From Bacillus sp. AFS059628 (GTDB taxonomy: Bacteria > Bacillota > Bacilli > Bacillales > Bacillaceae_G), in contig NZ_NVEC01000019.1 in NCBI RefSeq assembly GCF_002571225.1, positions 34,997 to 98,996 on the forward strand: 64,000 bases of DNA, written 5' to 3'. The notes under the pieces were generated by a model. It had not been told where the DNA came from and ran no database searches. It worked only from the letters and a program-made list of their open reading frames with translations. The translations under genes were made by a program, and so were the position numbers. Positions 1 to 8,311 of the stretch are shown one piece after another; the first letter of the stretch is position 1, and the number at the start of each line of letters is the position of its first letter.

Positions 1-85
1 CCTATTGAGACACGGTTTTAACATTGTAAGTAGCTTAGCATTGTAAATCTGCATTTTCGGGACTGAACCCCTTAATCAACTTCCA

Positions 86-177
86 ATAACGATAATTATG
101 TAAATAAGCTGTCCATATGGACAGCTTATTGTATATTTTTGCTTAGCGTGTTTTTTTCCGAAATGCTGGCGGTACCC
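86..177. repeat. Palindrome-containing repeat, copy 1
   Basis: This stretch contains the perfect palindrome AAGCTGTCCATATGGACAGCTT followed by a conserved tail (GCTTAGCGTG, T tract, CTGGCG). A second, about 80% similar copy lies at 4150-4245, with AAGCTGCCTATATGGGCAGCTT. Copy 2 sits just past the stop of the minus-strand coupling protein gene, so the palindrome may act as a terminator. The IS231-like element is inserted at the right edge of copy 1. Bases 1-85 hold nothing I can recognise. Confidence 0.6.
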
Positions 178-473
178 CATCGCTATCAAGCTAATAAAAC
201 AAAATCCCCCCTAAAATAAAAAATACGTTATTCTTTCTGTAGAATCATAGGAAAGGATAACGTATTTTTTGATTTCTTCTATTCAATGTGTACGTTAATA
301 TTTACGCATGATGTGATGACTTATATTAACCTTTTATTGCTACTAAGGTAGGAGATATACCAAAAATAGGATTATAAAGTACATTTTTCTTGAGTGGCTC
401 CAAAAGTAAAGAATCGTTGCCTTCCCTCTTAAACGGTTAACTAACCCCAATTTTTTCTATTTTGACGACATGC

Positions 474-1109
474 TCAACGCTGTGGAAAAATAAGTTTATT
501 TTCTGTTCCTAAAAGCAGCCTTTGTATATTTTCCATATGCCTGAAAATAACCATAAACGCCATTAGGAATGCAAATATATAAAAATATAAGGTATTCTCA
601 AAAACAGGAATAAATGAAATGACCGCGACAAGCAATGTAGCACATATTGTACCTAAAGAGACATAACGGGTTAAAGCTACTATTATCACAAAAAAGCCAA
701 GGCATAAAAGGGCCATAACCCAGTCAATCATAAACAGTACAGCCACTGCTGTAAGTGCTCCCTTGCCTCCTTTAAACCCAAAATATACCGGCCAGTTATG
801 CCCTATAACCACCCCTGCGCCCGCCGCTAAAAGGCTTACGCAATCTTTAGCCTCTCCCGAATAAAAGTAAACGCTAAGGAACAAGCCTATATAACAGGCA
901 ATTACCCCTTTTAATATATCTCCCGCAAGAACAAACACCGCAGCAGATTTCCCAAGTACCCTCAGAGTATTGGTAAGCCCGGCGCTTTTGCTTCCATGGC
1001 TTCTTATATCCTTGCCGTATATTTTCCCTACAATCACCGCTGTATTAAGGCTTCCTAAAAGATAACCAAAAACTAAGGCCGCAAAAATCTTTAAAATATC
1101 CATCATCAC
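474..1109 (-). CDS. plsY: PlsY-like acyl-phosphate:glycerol-3-phosphate acyltransferase
   Basis: The 211-aa polytopic membrane protein carries the three PlsY family signatures: a HGSKSAGLTN segment near residue 38 (family form GSGNxGATN), GHNWPVYFGFKGGKG near residues 103-117 (phosphate/acyl-phosphate loop), and a late MEN motif at the C terminus. PlsY makes 1-acyl-glycerol-3-phosphate from acyl-phosphate in the membrane and is normally chromosomal. Length is normal and the frame is open, so it could be active. It lies inside the IS231-like element beside fabZ and fabH fragments. Codon use looks more GC-rich than the neighbouring plasmid genes, which suggests capture from another Firmicute. 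ATG 1109 follows a GGGAGAAGAG-type RBS. Confidence 0.85.
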   Translation of the reverse strand: MMMDILKIFAALVFGYLLGSLNTAVIVGKIYGKDIRSHGSKSAGLTNTLRVLGKSAAVFVLAGDILKGVIACYIGLFLSVYFYSGEAKDCVSLLAAGAGVVIGHNWPVYFGFKGGKGALTAVAVLFMIDWVMALLCLGFFVIIVALTRYVSLGTICATLLVAVISFIPVFENTLYFYIFAFLMAFMVIFRHMENIQRLLLGTENKLIFPQR

Positions 1110-1313
1110 TCTTCTCCCTTTACATTATTCTGAATTTCTTTTTTTCTACATCAATACAGGGTTTTAGCATTGTTCTTCTCCAGAAAATTTTTCAATAAAC
1201 TTCTACTTATTTATTCATGTTAAAAGGGCATCTACAATAAGGACGCCTTGCATGACTGAATAGTTAGAAAAATGACAGATAAAAAATCCTTCTTTAGTTA
1301 CAACATTTTGGAT

Positions 1314-1415
1314 CTAAACTGCACGCTTTCCTTCTTCTACTTCAATGATCCGATCAATTAATAAAAGGGGATAACGATGGGGAGTAATTTCTTCAATTTG
1401 TTGAATATTGAGCAT
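1314..1415 (-). pseudogene. fabZ: fabZ 5' fragment (3-hydroxyacyl-ACP dehydratase)
   Basis: A 33-codon open frame starts at ATG 1415 after an AAGGAGAGA RBS. It matches the FabZ amino terminus, including [19 protein letters not shown] and the [13 protein letters not shown] segment, then meets a stop. The catalytic His and Glu regions are absent, so this is a remnant. It is divergent from the fabH fragment and in the same direction as plsY. It indicates that the passenger segment came from a fatty-acid/phospholipid gene region. Confidence 0.75.
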
Positions 1416-1486
1416 GAATGTCTCTCCTTTATACCATAGCTAGATATTTTAGTTAGTTTAATTTCCAGAAGTAAAATGTTTGAATA

Positions 1487-1516
1487 TTGACAATAATTAG
1501 TATCTAGTACTATTAT
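1487..1516 (+). promoter_or_regulatory. Promoter with FapR-type operator
   Basis: TTGACA (1487-1492) and TATTAT (1511-1516) form a sigma-A-like promoter with an 18-bp spacer. The spacer and -10 contain TTAGTATCTAGTACTAT (1497-1513), close to the published FapR palindrome TTAGTACCTRRTACTAA that controls fabH, plsX and related lipid genes in Bacillus. Its place in front of the fabH fragment fits that regulon. This is a motif match by eye only. Confidence 0.65.
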
Positions 1517-1561
1517 TTGATTATATAACTAAGTATTGAAATGGTAAAGGGGGATAAATGT

Positions 1562-2657
1562 ATGCAATCAAAAGCAAGAATTACAGCTATTGGTACCTAT
1601 GTACCTGAAAAAAAGCTGACCAATGATGATTTAGAAAAATTAGTAGATACAAATGATGCATGGATTGTACAAAGAACTGGGATGAAGATTCAGCTTGAGT
1701 ATGATTTATTAAGTGGGCAGTTCCTACATATTCATACAGGCCCAGGTAAACAACATGATCGAACCTATGGTTCTCTATGTGCCCCAACTGTGACAGCGAA
1801 TGATTTATGTATCCGTGATTTAGGTTATTTTCACTTGAAAGATCTTCAACATATACAAGATAAAAAGGCATATTATATCTCACGTATCAAATCGAATACA
1901 CGTATTTATCAAAAAAATCCCGACCCTGATTATTTTCAAGATGGCAGAATCAAGAAAGGTACAGAGTATATACAGATAGATATGGAAACGTTAATGAACT
2001 CTTTTCAACCAGGACAAACATGTGAAATATTCAACGCTTATGTAGGAATGAATGATAAAGTCTCAACTCGTGTGATTGTTCATCGACTAACCAAAGAACA
2101 ACAACAAAAACGATTACAAGATCAAGCTGTAAGAGAAAAAAAGAAAGGAATGAAGTATTCTTCTCGTAGTAAACGACTCAGTGGTATCAATGTATATATG
2201 ACAAACACCCCCTACAGATATTGTCCCGATGGGACAGGTACATGACTGGTATTCTTTGCGTTGGCAAATCGAAATTTTATTTAAAACGTGGAAGTCATTC
2301 TTTCAAATCCATCATTGTAAAAAGATAAAACCAGAACGATTGGAGTGCCATTTATATGGTCAATTGATTGCCATTCTACTCTGTTCTTCTATCATGTTTC
2401 AAATGCGCCAATTGCTCCTCATGAAGAAAAAACGAGAGCTTAGTGAGTATAAAGCAATATATATGATTAAAGATTATTTTCTTCTTCTATTCCAAACTAT
2501 TCAAAAAGACACCCAAGAGCTATCAAAGGTGTTACTTCGCCTGTTCAATCTCCTACAGCAAAACGGCCAGAAATCACATTGTTATGAGAAGAAAACAGTC
2601 TTTGATATATTAGGTGTCGTTTACAATTGTACCCTGTCTGATAATCAAGTCGCTTAA
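1562..2657 (+). pseudogene. fabH 5' fragment fused to truncated IS231 transposase
   Basis: Residues 1-42 from ATG 1562 match the amino terminus of FabH (ITAIGTYVPEKK, WIVQRTGMK). Without any stop the frame then becomes IS231-type IS4-family transposase, with CIRDLGYF (second catalytic Asp region) and YYISRIKSNTRIY. A frameshift at about 2211-2240 (near ACCCCCTACAG) throws the frame off, and the rest ([19 protein letters not shown], the YREK-type region with the catalytic Glu) continues in another frame to 2657. The first catalytic Asp domain is missing. The product cannot be a working FabH or transposase. The natural fusion probably arose from a deletion that joined the passenger genes to the transposase. 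Confidence 0.85.
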
Positions 2658-2845
2658 AGTAAAAAAAATGAAACCCGTTAGGGTTTATTTCGTATGCAAA
2701 GCTTTAAATTCCCTATACGTAGTCTTTAGAAAAAAGAAACAACCCTTATTATAATTGACATTGTATAAACTTAGCTTGATAGCGATGTGGCGGTACCCCT
2801 ATAGGTACACTTGCAAGTATATTTATAAATGTACTTATAAGTGAA

Positions 2846-3175
2846 TTATTTATATTCCTGTCTATATAATTTAAACGAATAAATAGCTCCAATGAAGAAT
2901 ACAAAGGCTTCAAACAATATAAAGATTTGACGGAAATTCTCAATATCTTTACCAACTAGAGAAATAAATATAGCATTCATTAGAATTTGAGTAGTAAACA
3001 TACGAGAAGTAATTTTTAAATAAATAGCATTTGTTCTTTCATCTTGTTTACCAATTTTTTTGTAAATAATAATAAGTGCAATTACTGAACCCAAAAATAG
3101 AAGTGCTGTAAGTCCTACAACGATATTAAAATTGGCTGTACTTTCTAACATCCATTTATTTAATAGATCAATCAT
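2846..3175 (-). CDS. Small membrane protein
   Basis: The 109-aa product has an amphipathic start and three probable membrane helices (about residues 16-38, 60-75 and 83-101) separated by a charged loop with KIGKQDERTNAIY. ATG 3175 follows AAGGAAG at good spacing. It lies downstream of an Xre regulator gene on the same strand. Pairs of a small membrane protein and an Xre regulator with membrane helices are common in Firmicutes. I cannot assign a function. Confidence 0.6.
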   Translation of the reverse strand: MIDLLNKWMLESTANFNIVVGLTALLFLGSVIALIIIYKKIGKQDERTNAIYLKITSRMFTTQILMNAIFISLVGKDIENFRQIFILFEAFVFFIGAIYSFKLYRQEYK

Positions 3176-3409
3176 TATTATCTTCCTTTCCTACATAAGA
3201 GAATATTTCGTTCTTCTTTTTCACTATAATAAAAAAAGAAAAAGGAAAACATCGAACTTTCTTACAAACATTCGTGTATTCTTACAGTTTTGTCATTTTA
3301 TAAATTTATTCATTGTCTTGCCTTTCCCTATTTTCTTTGGAAAACATAGTGAATTACGAGAAAGAACGCTACAAGATCCACTTTCGAGAACTATAATTAT
3401 GTAAACACA

Positions 3410-3442
3410 AAAGTCCTCCAGTTAAACAATCCGGAGGACTTT
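3410..3442 (-). terminator. Intrinsic terminator after Xre gene
   Basis: AAAAGTCCTCC ... GGAGGACTTTT forms an 11-bp stem with A/T tracts on both sides, just past the stop of the minus-strand regulator gene at 3458. Confidence 0.75.
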
Positions 3443-3457
3443 TAATAGTTTTCTAAG

Positions 3458-4018
3458 TTATCTTCCAAATACACTCAATCCTAAATAAATCAAACTATAA
3501 CTAATTAAAGCACTTGCAAGCATCAAACCTATTTTTAATAATTTGTCTTTTATATTCGGCTTTGCTTCACTTACAGGTTTTCCCTCTATAAAATCAACTA
3601 TTTGACGATAAGTTTTTAAATTATGCTCTTTTTTCAAGTTTTCAAGCTTCGATGATGAAAACATAAGCAAAATCGTAAGTACCACAGGTATTATAAGACC
3701 ATAATAACCAAAAAAGTAAAATACAGGTGCAATAGAAATAGGAAGCATAAACATTAATGCTAACATGATGTAACTCCACTTAAAGAAAGCTGATTTTTGA
3801 AGTTCTTCTTTCATGATCTTTACATCTCCTTTAACTAAATCATCTAGGGAGACATTAAAAAGAATACTCATCATTAATAAATTGTGAATATCTGGATAGT
3901 TTCTTTCATTTTCCCAGTTAGAAATAGACTGTCTGGAAACATGAATTTTTTCTGCTAACTTCTCTTGGGACATATTATCCCGTTTACGAAAATATTGTAT
4001 TTGTCTACCAATGTTCAT
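3458..4018 (-). CDS. Xre-family regulator with C-terminal membrane helices
   Basis: The first 60 residues are a Cro/C1 helix-turn-helix (IGRQIQYFRKRDNMSQEKLA, VSRQSISNWENERNYPD). A cytoplasmic segment follows, then membrane helices around residues 78-95, 100-118 and 160-182. This architecture is a membrane-tethered transcription regulator, frequent in Bacillus. Its target may be its own promoter or the small membrane protein gene downstream. It begins at ATG 4018 with a GGGAGATGTA-type RBS. Confidence 0.8.
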   Translation of the reverse strand: MNIGRQIQYFRKRDNMSQEKLAEKIHVSRQSISNWENERNYPDIHNLLMMSILFNVSLDDLVKGDVKIMKEELQKSAFFKWSYIMLALMFMLPISIAPVFYFFGYYGLIIPVVLTILLMFSSSKLENLKKEHNLKTYRQIVDFIEGKPVSEAKPNIKDKLLKIGLMLASALISYSLIYLGLSVFGR

Positions 4019-4149
4019 CTATACATCTCCCTTAAGTTTGAGGTTAAGTTAAAGGCTAATTAAAGACTACCAAATTTCTTTATAATAACGTGATTCTAAG
4101 GTGTAAAAATGTTTTATCATGCAATTTCCACTTTATTTTTTACTTCCTA

Positions 4150-4245
4150 CAACGATAATTATATAAATAAGCTGCCTATATGGGCAGCTTATTGTATTTA
4201 TGGCTTAGCGTGATTTTTTTCGAAAAACTGGCGATATTCCTACTA
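4150..4245. repeat. Palindrome-containing repeat, copy 2
   Basis: Second copy of the repeat at 86-177 (ACGATAATTAT, AAGCTGCC/GGCAGCTT palindrome, GGCTTAGCGTG, T tract, CTGGCG). It ends just downstream of the coupling-protein stop codon and may end that transcript. Confidence 0.55.
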
Positions 4246-4270
4246 GATTTAATTTGAGGTTTACAATCTA

Positions 4271-7200
4271 TTAATCAAAGAAATTATTCAACTCTTTACT
4301 CATAACGTTCGATGTTTTTTGCTTTGGTTTCTCGATTTTACTAAGCAGAGACTGCGAAGTGTTTTTCTTATTTTTTTGCTGAGATTTTAAGTGCCCTTGA
4401 CGTTCTTTATAACTCATAGGTTTATATTCTAATTGCTTCTCATCCTTTTTCGAATGTTCTTCTAGATTTTTTTCTAAGTTTTCTTGAACCGTAATACTAA
4501 TAGATTCGTAAACTTTTGCTACATCTTCATCTAGCTTATTTTCTTCGGTATGATTAAGCGTTTCTTCAATTGGAACTGTGTTGATTTCTACTTGTGTTTC
4601 TTCCGACTCTGTTATTGTAACGGGAAGTCCATCAGATGCGAATTCTTCAAACAGTGGTTCAGTCTCATCAGGAATCTCGGAATGAATAATGGAATCTTTA
4701 TTCCAATCTTGCTCTAACATAGTAATAGATAATTCTTTGTTTATTTCTGCTACTTCCATGTTTATTTCATAGCATTCGTCCATAGGAGGTAATTCTATAT
4801 CTATGATTTCTTCTTTATCTTCTATCACGAATGGTTCTTTTATTTCAGTGCTTATACTTTCTAAATGTGTTTCTTCTGCTATAACAGGCAGTTCATTATT
4901 TCGTTGTAGAGCTTCTATTAATCTCGATGCACGTGTATAACTAATTTTAAATGTGTCTTGTAGTACAGATATAGAGGCACTTCCCGATTCTTTCACAAAA
5001 CTTAAAACATCGTCGTATAGAATATCCTTAAAGCAGCTAGTCTCCTCTTGTACGGATCCTTGGTCTTCGCTTCCAATCCTTACTTCCTGTGGAATTGTAT
5101 TATCAGATGAATGAGTAGTATTAACACTTGTTTCTTCAAGCAAACTACTATTATTTGAAATTAATACTTTACGAGGTCCATCCCCTGTGTAAGAACTTAC
5201 AACTTGATTTTGTTCTAATTTCTCAATACATTGCATAGCCTTCATATAGCCAATCTTGAATTTTTTTTGCAGAAGAGATGACGAGACTTGTTGTGATTCA
5301 ATAATAAATTTTTTAATATCTTCATACAACTTCTTTTCAGATTCATCATCAGCATTTCCATGCTGGTTCATAGCTGCGGGATCATTAGATAAGGTTTCAT
5401 TTTGAGACTTGTGTTCCTTATAATCTTCTATCGATACAATGTGTTGCTGCTCCCCGCTTGTTTCCATGGAGTTATTCTGTTTAACCTCACCTTCTTGGAT
5501 AGGTGGTAATGGTTGTATTTGCTTCATGTTTTCTGCATCTACATGCTTCATAGGATTTGCTTTTTCAATAGATTCACTAATAAGGCGAAGACGCTCATTT
5601 TCCCAATATTCACCTGTTTTTGTATCTACTTGAATGATTGCTTGGGCAAATTCTTCCTTTGGTACAAAGTTACTTGTAATTTGTTGTACAGGTTGCACAT
5701 GATTATCTTGTACGATACGAGCAGCACAAATGAATGCACCTTGTGCCATGATATCCCCTGGTGACATAACAACTTCTTTTGTTTTCTGGTAGGTTGATCC
5801 TAATCGACTAACTGGATTCTCTTGCATAGGAGAAATACCCTGTTCGGATTCTGCCTCTTTAAATTCCTCTTTTTCACCAAACATATCAGAGAAAACTTTT
5901 GCATCATATGGTGTTACATCTCCAAATATCATTTTGTTACGGAACGAACCTAGTAAAGTAAACATGTATTGCTCTGTGAAGTCGAGAGCTAATTGCGATA
6001 GTGTTTGGCTAGCAATTGTTAGAATTACTTTATATTTACGAGATTGTGCAGGGAATTCTTTAAACGGCCGCACAACGTAATCCGGGAACTCATCGACAAT
6101 AATATGATGGTAAGGTGAGACGTTTGGTTCTCTACGGAATACCGCATTCTGCATACTAAGCAATACAAATTTTCCTAATACGTTTGAAAGGTCTGCTAAT
6201 TCCCCTTTCGCAGTATTAACAAGTAGAATGCCACCCTGCTCTAAATGGACATCAAAATCAAAATCAGATTTTCCAAATAAAACACGTCTTATTAAAACGT
6301 TAGAAGCTAAATCTTTTAAGATGTTGCGTAAACCTTTTACATATTCTTCTTCTCTGTCATAATGCATCGGTTGTCCGCGGTGTTTTCCTAATTTATAAAC
6401 CGCTGGTTCACCTTGAAAATCCATTTTTTCACGAATGGTATTATCAAACCATTCATCAATACCTTTTATAATTTTATATTCATTTTTTTGATCACGTGAA
6501 GCTGCTCCACTTTGAACAAAATCATATAACTTCTCGACCTGTACCTTTAATAGTTTATGCATACGGTGAACACGTTCTACATCGTCATACATCTCAATCA
6601 AATCGTCGAAAGTGACATCTTTTTGCGGGTTATGAAGCTTTAATAAATAGATGTGTTGTTTAAGGTGGTTACGTTGAGCTTGTTCAAAGAATGCATTGTT
6701 AGATTCAGACAAACCTTGAATAACCATTGCAAAAACCTCTGCTACTTTATCAACTGGTCCCCGCAGAATGTTTATATTTTTGGTATCAGGATTAGTTGGA
6801 TCAATGTAATAAACCGAGCTTGCTGGAATCTTATGTGCCTGTACCAATTTAAATACTTTTTGACATAAATCATTACTGGGTTCAATAACAGTGACACCAT
6901 TTAAAAATGTCCCTTTTACTTCTTCAGTATCATAATCCTTCTTTTTATAAGCAGTTTCAAACTTATTTATGAAACGCACCATCCAATGTAAATCTTGATT
7001 TATCATAGGAATAATTAAACTTGATGTTTTACCAGAACCAATTGGACCAATAATGATACCATTTAACGTTCTATCTTTCCCTTTAATCCGGACCATTTCT
7101 TTATGTTCAATATGCGGTCCAATTTCTACATCAGGATATATTTGTTCTTCTTGGCTATTAAACCATTTTTGTAACTTATGATTTTTATATTCGTATTTTT

Positions 7201-7720
7201 GTACCCACTTTAATATCTCTTCTCGGTAACGGACAATATGGCCACTATACCAAAGTGTAAATAAAATCATAAATACTGTAGGTAAAAATACAAAAATCAT
7301 AGTGAGTGTGTGAAAATTCCCTGTTAAAACATGACCTAAGGCCTCATACTCACCAAAATTTAAATGCTTTGATTTATCCGTAAGATATGGAATAACCTTT
7401 GCATGGATCGGAGCAGTTGCAAACCATAAAAATTGAATATCAACTGCAATATGAGAAGCAATCAAAATTATTAATTTCCCATTTTTCACATGCAAAGCAG
7501 GAATACGGCTGTAAAACCTAAAGCTGAACTCTCCTAATAGCAAAGAAAAGAACATTAAAACGAGCGGTATATATGTAATTTCTATAGGATAAGACGCTGG
7601 TTCAAATGCATAGTAGAGTAACTTGGTGTAGTTTACTAAACCGAATCCAAACGAAAGAATAAATCCGCTAATTAAGCCGATTGTAGTAAATAACGGTAAT
7701 CGTTGTTTAAATGTCTCCAT
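4271..7720 (-). CDS. VirD4/TraG-like coupling protein with two FtsK-gamma-like domains
   Basis: The 1149-aa protein would bring relaxase-bound plasmid DNA to the type IV secretion channel at the membrane. Four probable membrane helices lie at residues 12-34, 50-67, 82-103 and 137-158. Walker A is GPIGSGKT (225-232) and Walker B is HHIIVDEFP (about 540). RNKMIFGD and the following segment fit the TraG/VirD4 C-lobe. Beyond residue 750 it has an acidic tail containing two segments resembling the FtsK gamma winged helix: SSSLLQKKFKIGYMKAMQCI (about 810) and ISVLQDTFKISYTRASRLIE (about 912). That domain reads polar DNA motifs in FtsK/SpoIIIE. The stop is 17 bases from the next gene upstream, so these form one operon. 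Typical VirD4 proteins are 600-750 aa. Confidence 0.85.
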   Translation of the reverse strand: METFKQRLPLFTTIGLISGFILSFGFGLVNYTKLLYYAFEPASYPIEITYIPLVLMFFSLLLGEFSFRFYSRIPALHVKNGKLIILIASHIAVDIQFLWFATAPIHAKVIPYLTDKSKHLNFGEYEALGHVLTGNFHTLTMIFVFLPTVFMILFTLWYSGHIVRYREEILKWVQKYEYKNHKLQKWFNSQEEQIYPDVEIGPHIEHKEMVRIKGKDRTLNGIIIGPIGSGKTSSLIIPMINQDLHWMVRFINKFETAYKKKDYDTEEVKGTFLNGVTVIEPSNDLCQKVFKLVQAHKIPASSVYYIDPTNPDTKNINILRGPVDKVAEVFAMVIQGLSESNNAFFEQAQRNHLKQHIYLLKLHNPQKDVTFDDLIEMYDDVERVHRMHKLLKVQVEKLYDFVQSGAASRDQKNEYKIIKGIDEWFDNTIREKMDFQGEPAVYKLGKHRGQPMHYDREEEYVKGLRNILKDLASNVLIRRVLFGKSDFDFDVHLEQGGILLVNTAKGELADLSNVLGKFVLLSMQNAVFRREPNVSPYHHIIVDEFPDYVVRPFKEFPAQSRKYKVILTIASQTLSQLALDFTEQYMFTLLGSFRNKMIFGDVTPYDAKVFSDMFGEKEEFKEAESEQGISPMQENPVSRLGSTYQKTKEVVMSPGDIMAQGAFICAARIVQDNHVQPVQQITSNFVPKEEFAQAIIQVDTKTGEYWENERLRLISESIEKANPMKHVDAENMKQIQPLPPIQEGEVKQNNSMETSGEQQHIVSIEDYKEHKSQNETLSNDPAAMNQHGNADDESEKKLYEDIKKFIIESQQVSSSLLQKKFKIGYMKAMQCIEKLEQNQVVSSYTGDGPRKVLISNNSSLLEETSVNTTHSSDNTIPQEVRIGSEDQGSVQEETSCFKDILYDDVLSFVKESGSASISVLQDTFKISYTRASRLIEALQRNNELPVIAEETHLESISTEIKEPFVIEDKEEIIDIELPPMDECYEINMEVAEINKELSITMLEQDWNKDSIIHSEIPDETEPLFEEFASDGLPVTITESEETQVEINTVPIEETLNHTEENKLDEDVAKVYESISITVQENLEKNLEEHSKKDEKQLEYKPMSYKERQGHLKSQQKNKKNTSQSLLSKIEKPKQKTSNVMSKELNNFFD

Positions 7721-7737
7721 ATAGGCTCACCTACTAC

Positions 7738-8121
7738 TTACAGATATAGTTGAGCTTTATGTTTAAACTGGAATCGATTATTGAATTCTGGTTGGAATAG
7801 TTCCTTTGATTTTTCGAGAAAGAATTTTGCAGCATCTTCAGTTTGCTTTAAATATAAATCAATACTCTCTCTTTCACAGAGTTGGTTGTATTCTTCTTGA
7901 GAAAGTACCGCGATATTCACCTCAATTTTTTTATTCGTTGCCGTTTCAATTATGACATCGTACCAATAGAAATTTGGCTTCCCTGGAATTTGGATATCTT
8001 GAAGAGAAACACTAAACGTTGCTCCCTCTTCTGTTATATGATTAAGGACTAGTTCGGGGTTTTTAAATGCTTCTCTAGCAGACAGCACTCCTCCATTATT
8101 TGTTGCAAATTGTATAACCAT
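7738..8121 (-). CDS. Hypothetical protein upstream of coupling protein
   Basis: The 127-aa product is soluble, with a beta-rich first half and a helical, charged second half. I chose ATG 8121 because GAAAGGTGG lies at proper spacing upstream. A longer frame would run into the leader hairpin at 8152-8197. It is 17 bases before the coupling-protein gene, so the two are almost certainly co-transcribed and it may be an accessory factor. No recognised domain. Confidence 0.65.
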   Translation of the reverse strand: MVIQFATNNGGVLSAREAFKNPELVLNHITEEGATFSVSLQDIQIPGKPNFYWYDVIIETATNKKIEVNIAVLSQEEYNQLCERESIDLYLKQTEDAAKFFLEKSKELFQPEFNNRFQFKHKAQLYL

Positions 8122-8151
8122 TGCCTTTTTCCACCTTTCTCCATATAAAAA

Positions 8152-8197
8152 AAGGCAAGCGACACCCACTGTAAAAACAGCGTGTGTCGCTTGCCTT
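8152..8197 (-). promoter_or_regulatory. Leader terminator hairpin before 7738-8121 gene
   Basis: AAGGCAAGCGACAC pairs with GTGTCGCTTGCCTT around an inner CGCTG/CAGTG stem, and on the minus strand it is followed by a run of seven T. It lies between the gene start (8121) and the upstream region, so it would stop transcription before the operon unless bypassed. The shape (outer stem, inner stem, U tract, then RBS) matches the leader hairpins of the Tad region. Confidence 0.7.
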
Positions 8198-8311
8198 AAA
8201 TTCATATGTTCTGATTTGATTGTATTTTTGAATGTTTGTTCAAACGTTATTCTAACACCTTAAAAATTAAAAATCAATAAAATCGTATACAAGTATATAA
8301 AAAATAAACGA

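Larger units (their letters stand above)
178..2787. mobile_element. IS231/MIC-like element with lipid-gene passengers
   Basis: The left end CATCGCTATCAAGCTAA (178-194) is matched by its reverse complement at the right end (2771-2787), a 17-bp perfect terminal inverted repeat of the IS4/IS231 type. The 11-bp sequence TGGCGGTACCC directly flanks both ends (167-177 and 2788-2798), which is the size of target duplication known for IS231. Inside are plsY, a fabZ fragment, a fabH fragment and the C-terminal half of an IS231 transposase. At 2.6 kb it is longer than a plain IS231 (about 1.65 kb). It resembles the mobile insertion cassettes (MIC231) described in this group, but its own transposase is broken, so movement would need a transposase supplied in trans. 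Confidence 0.85.
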
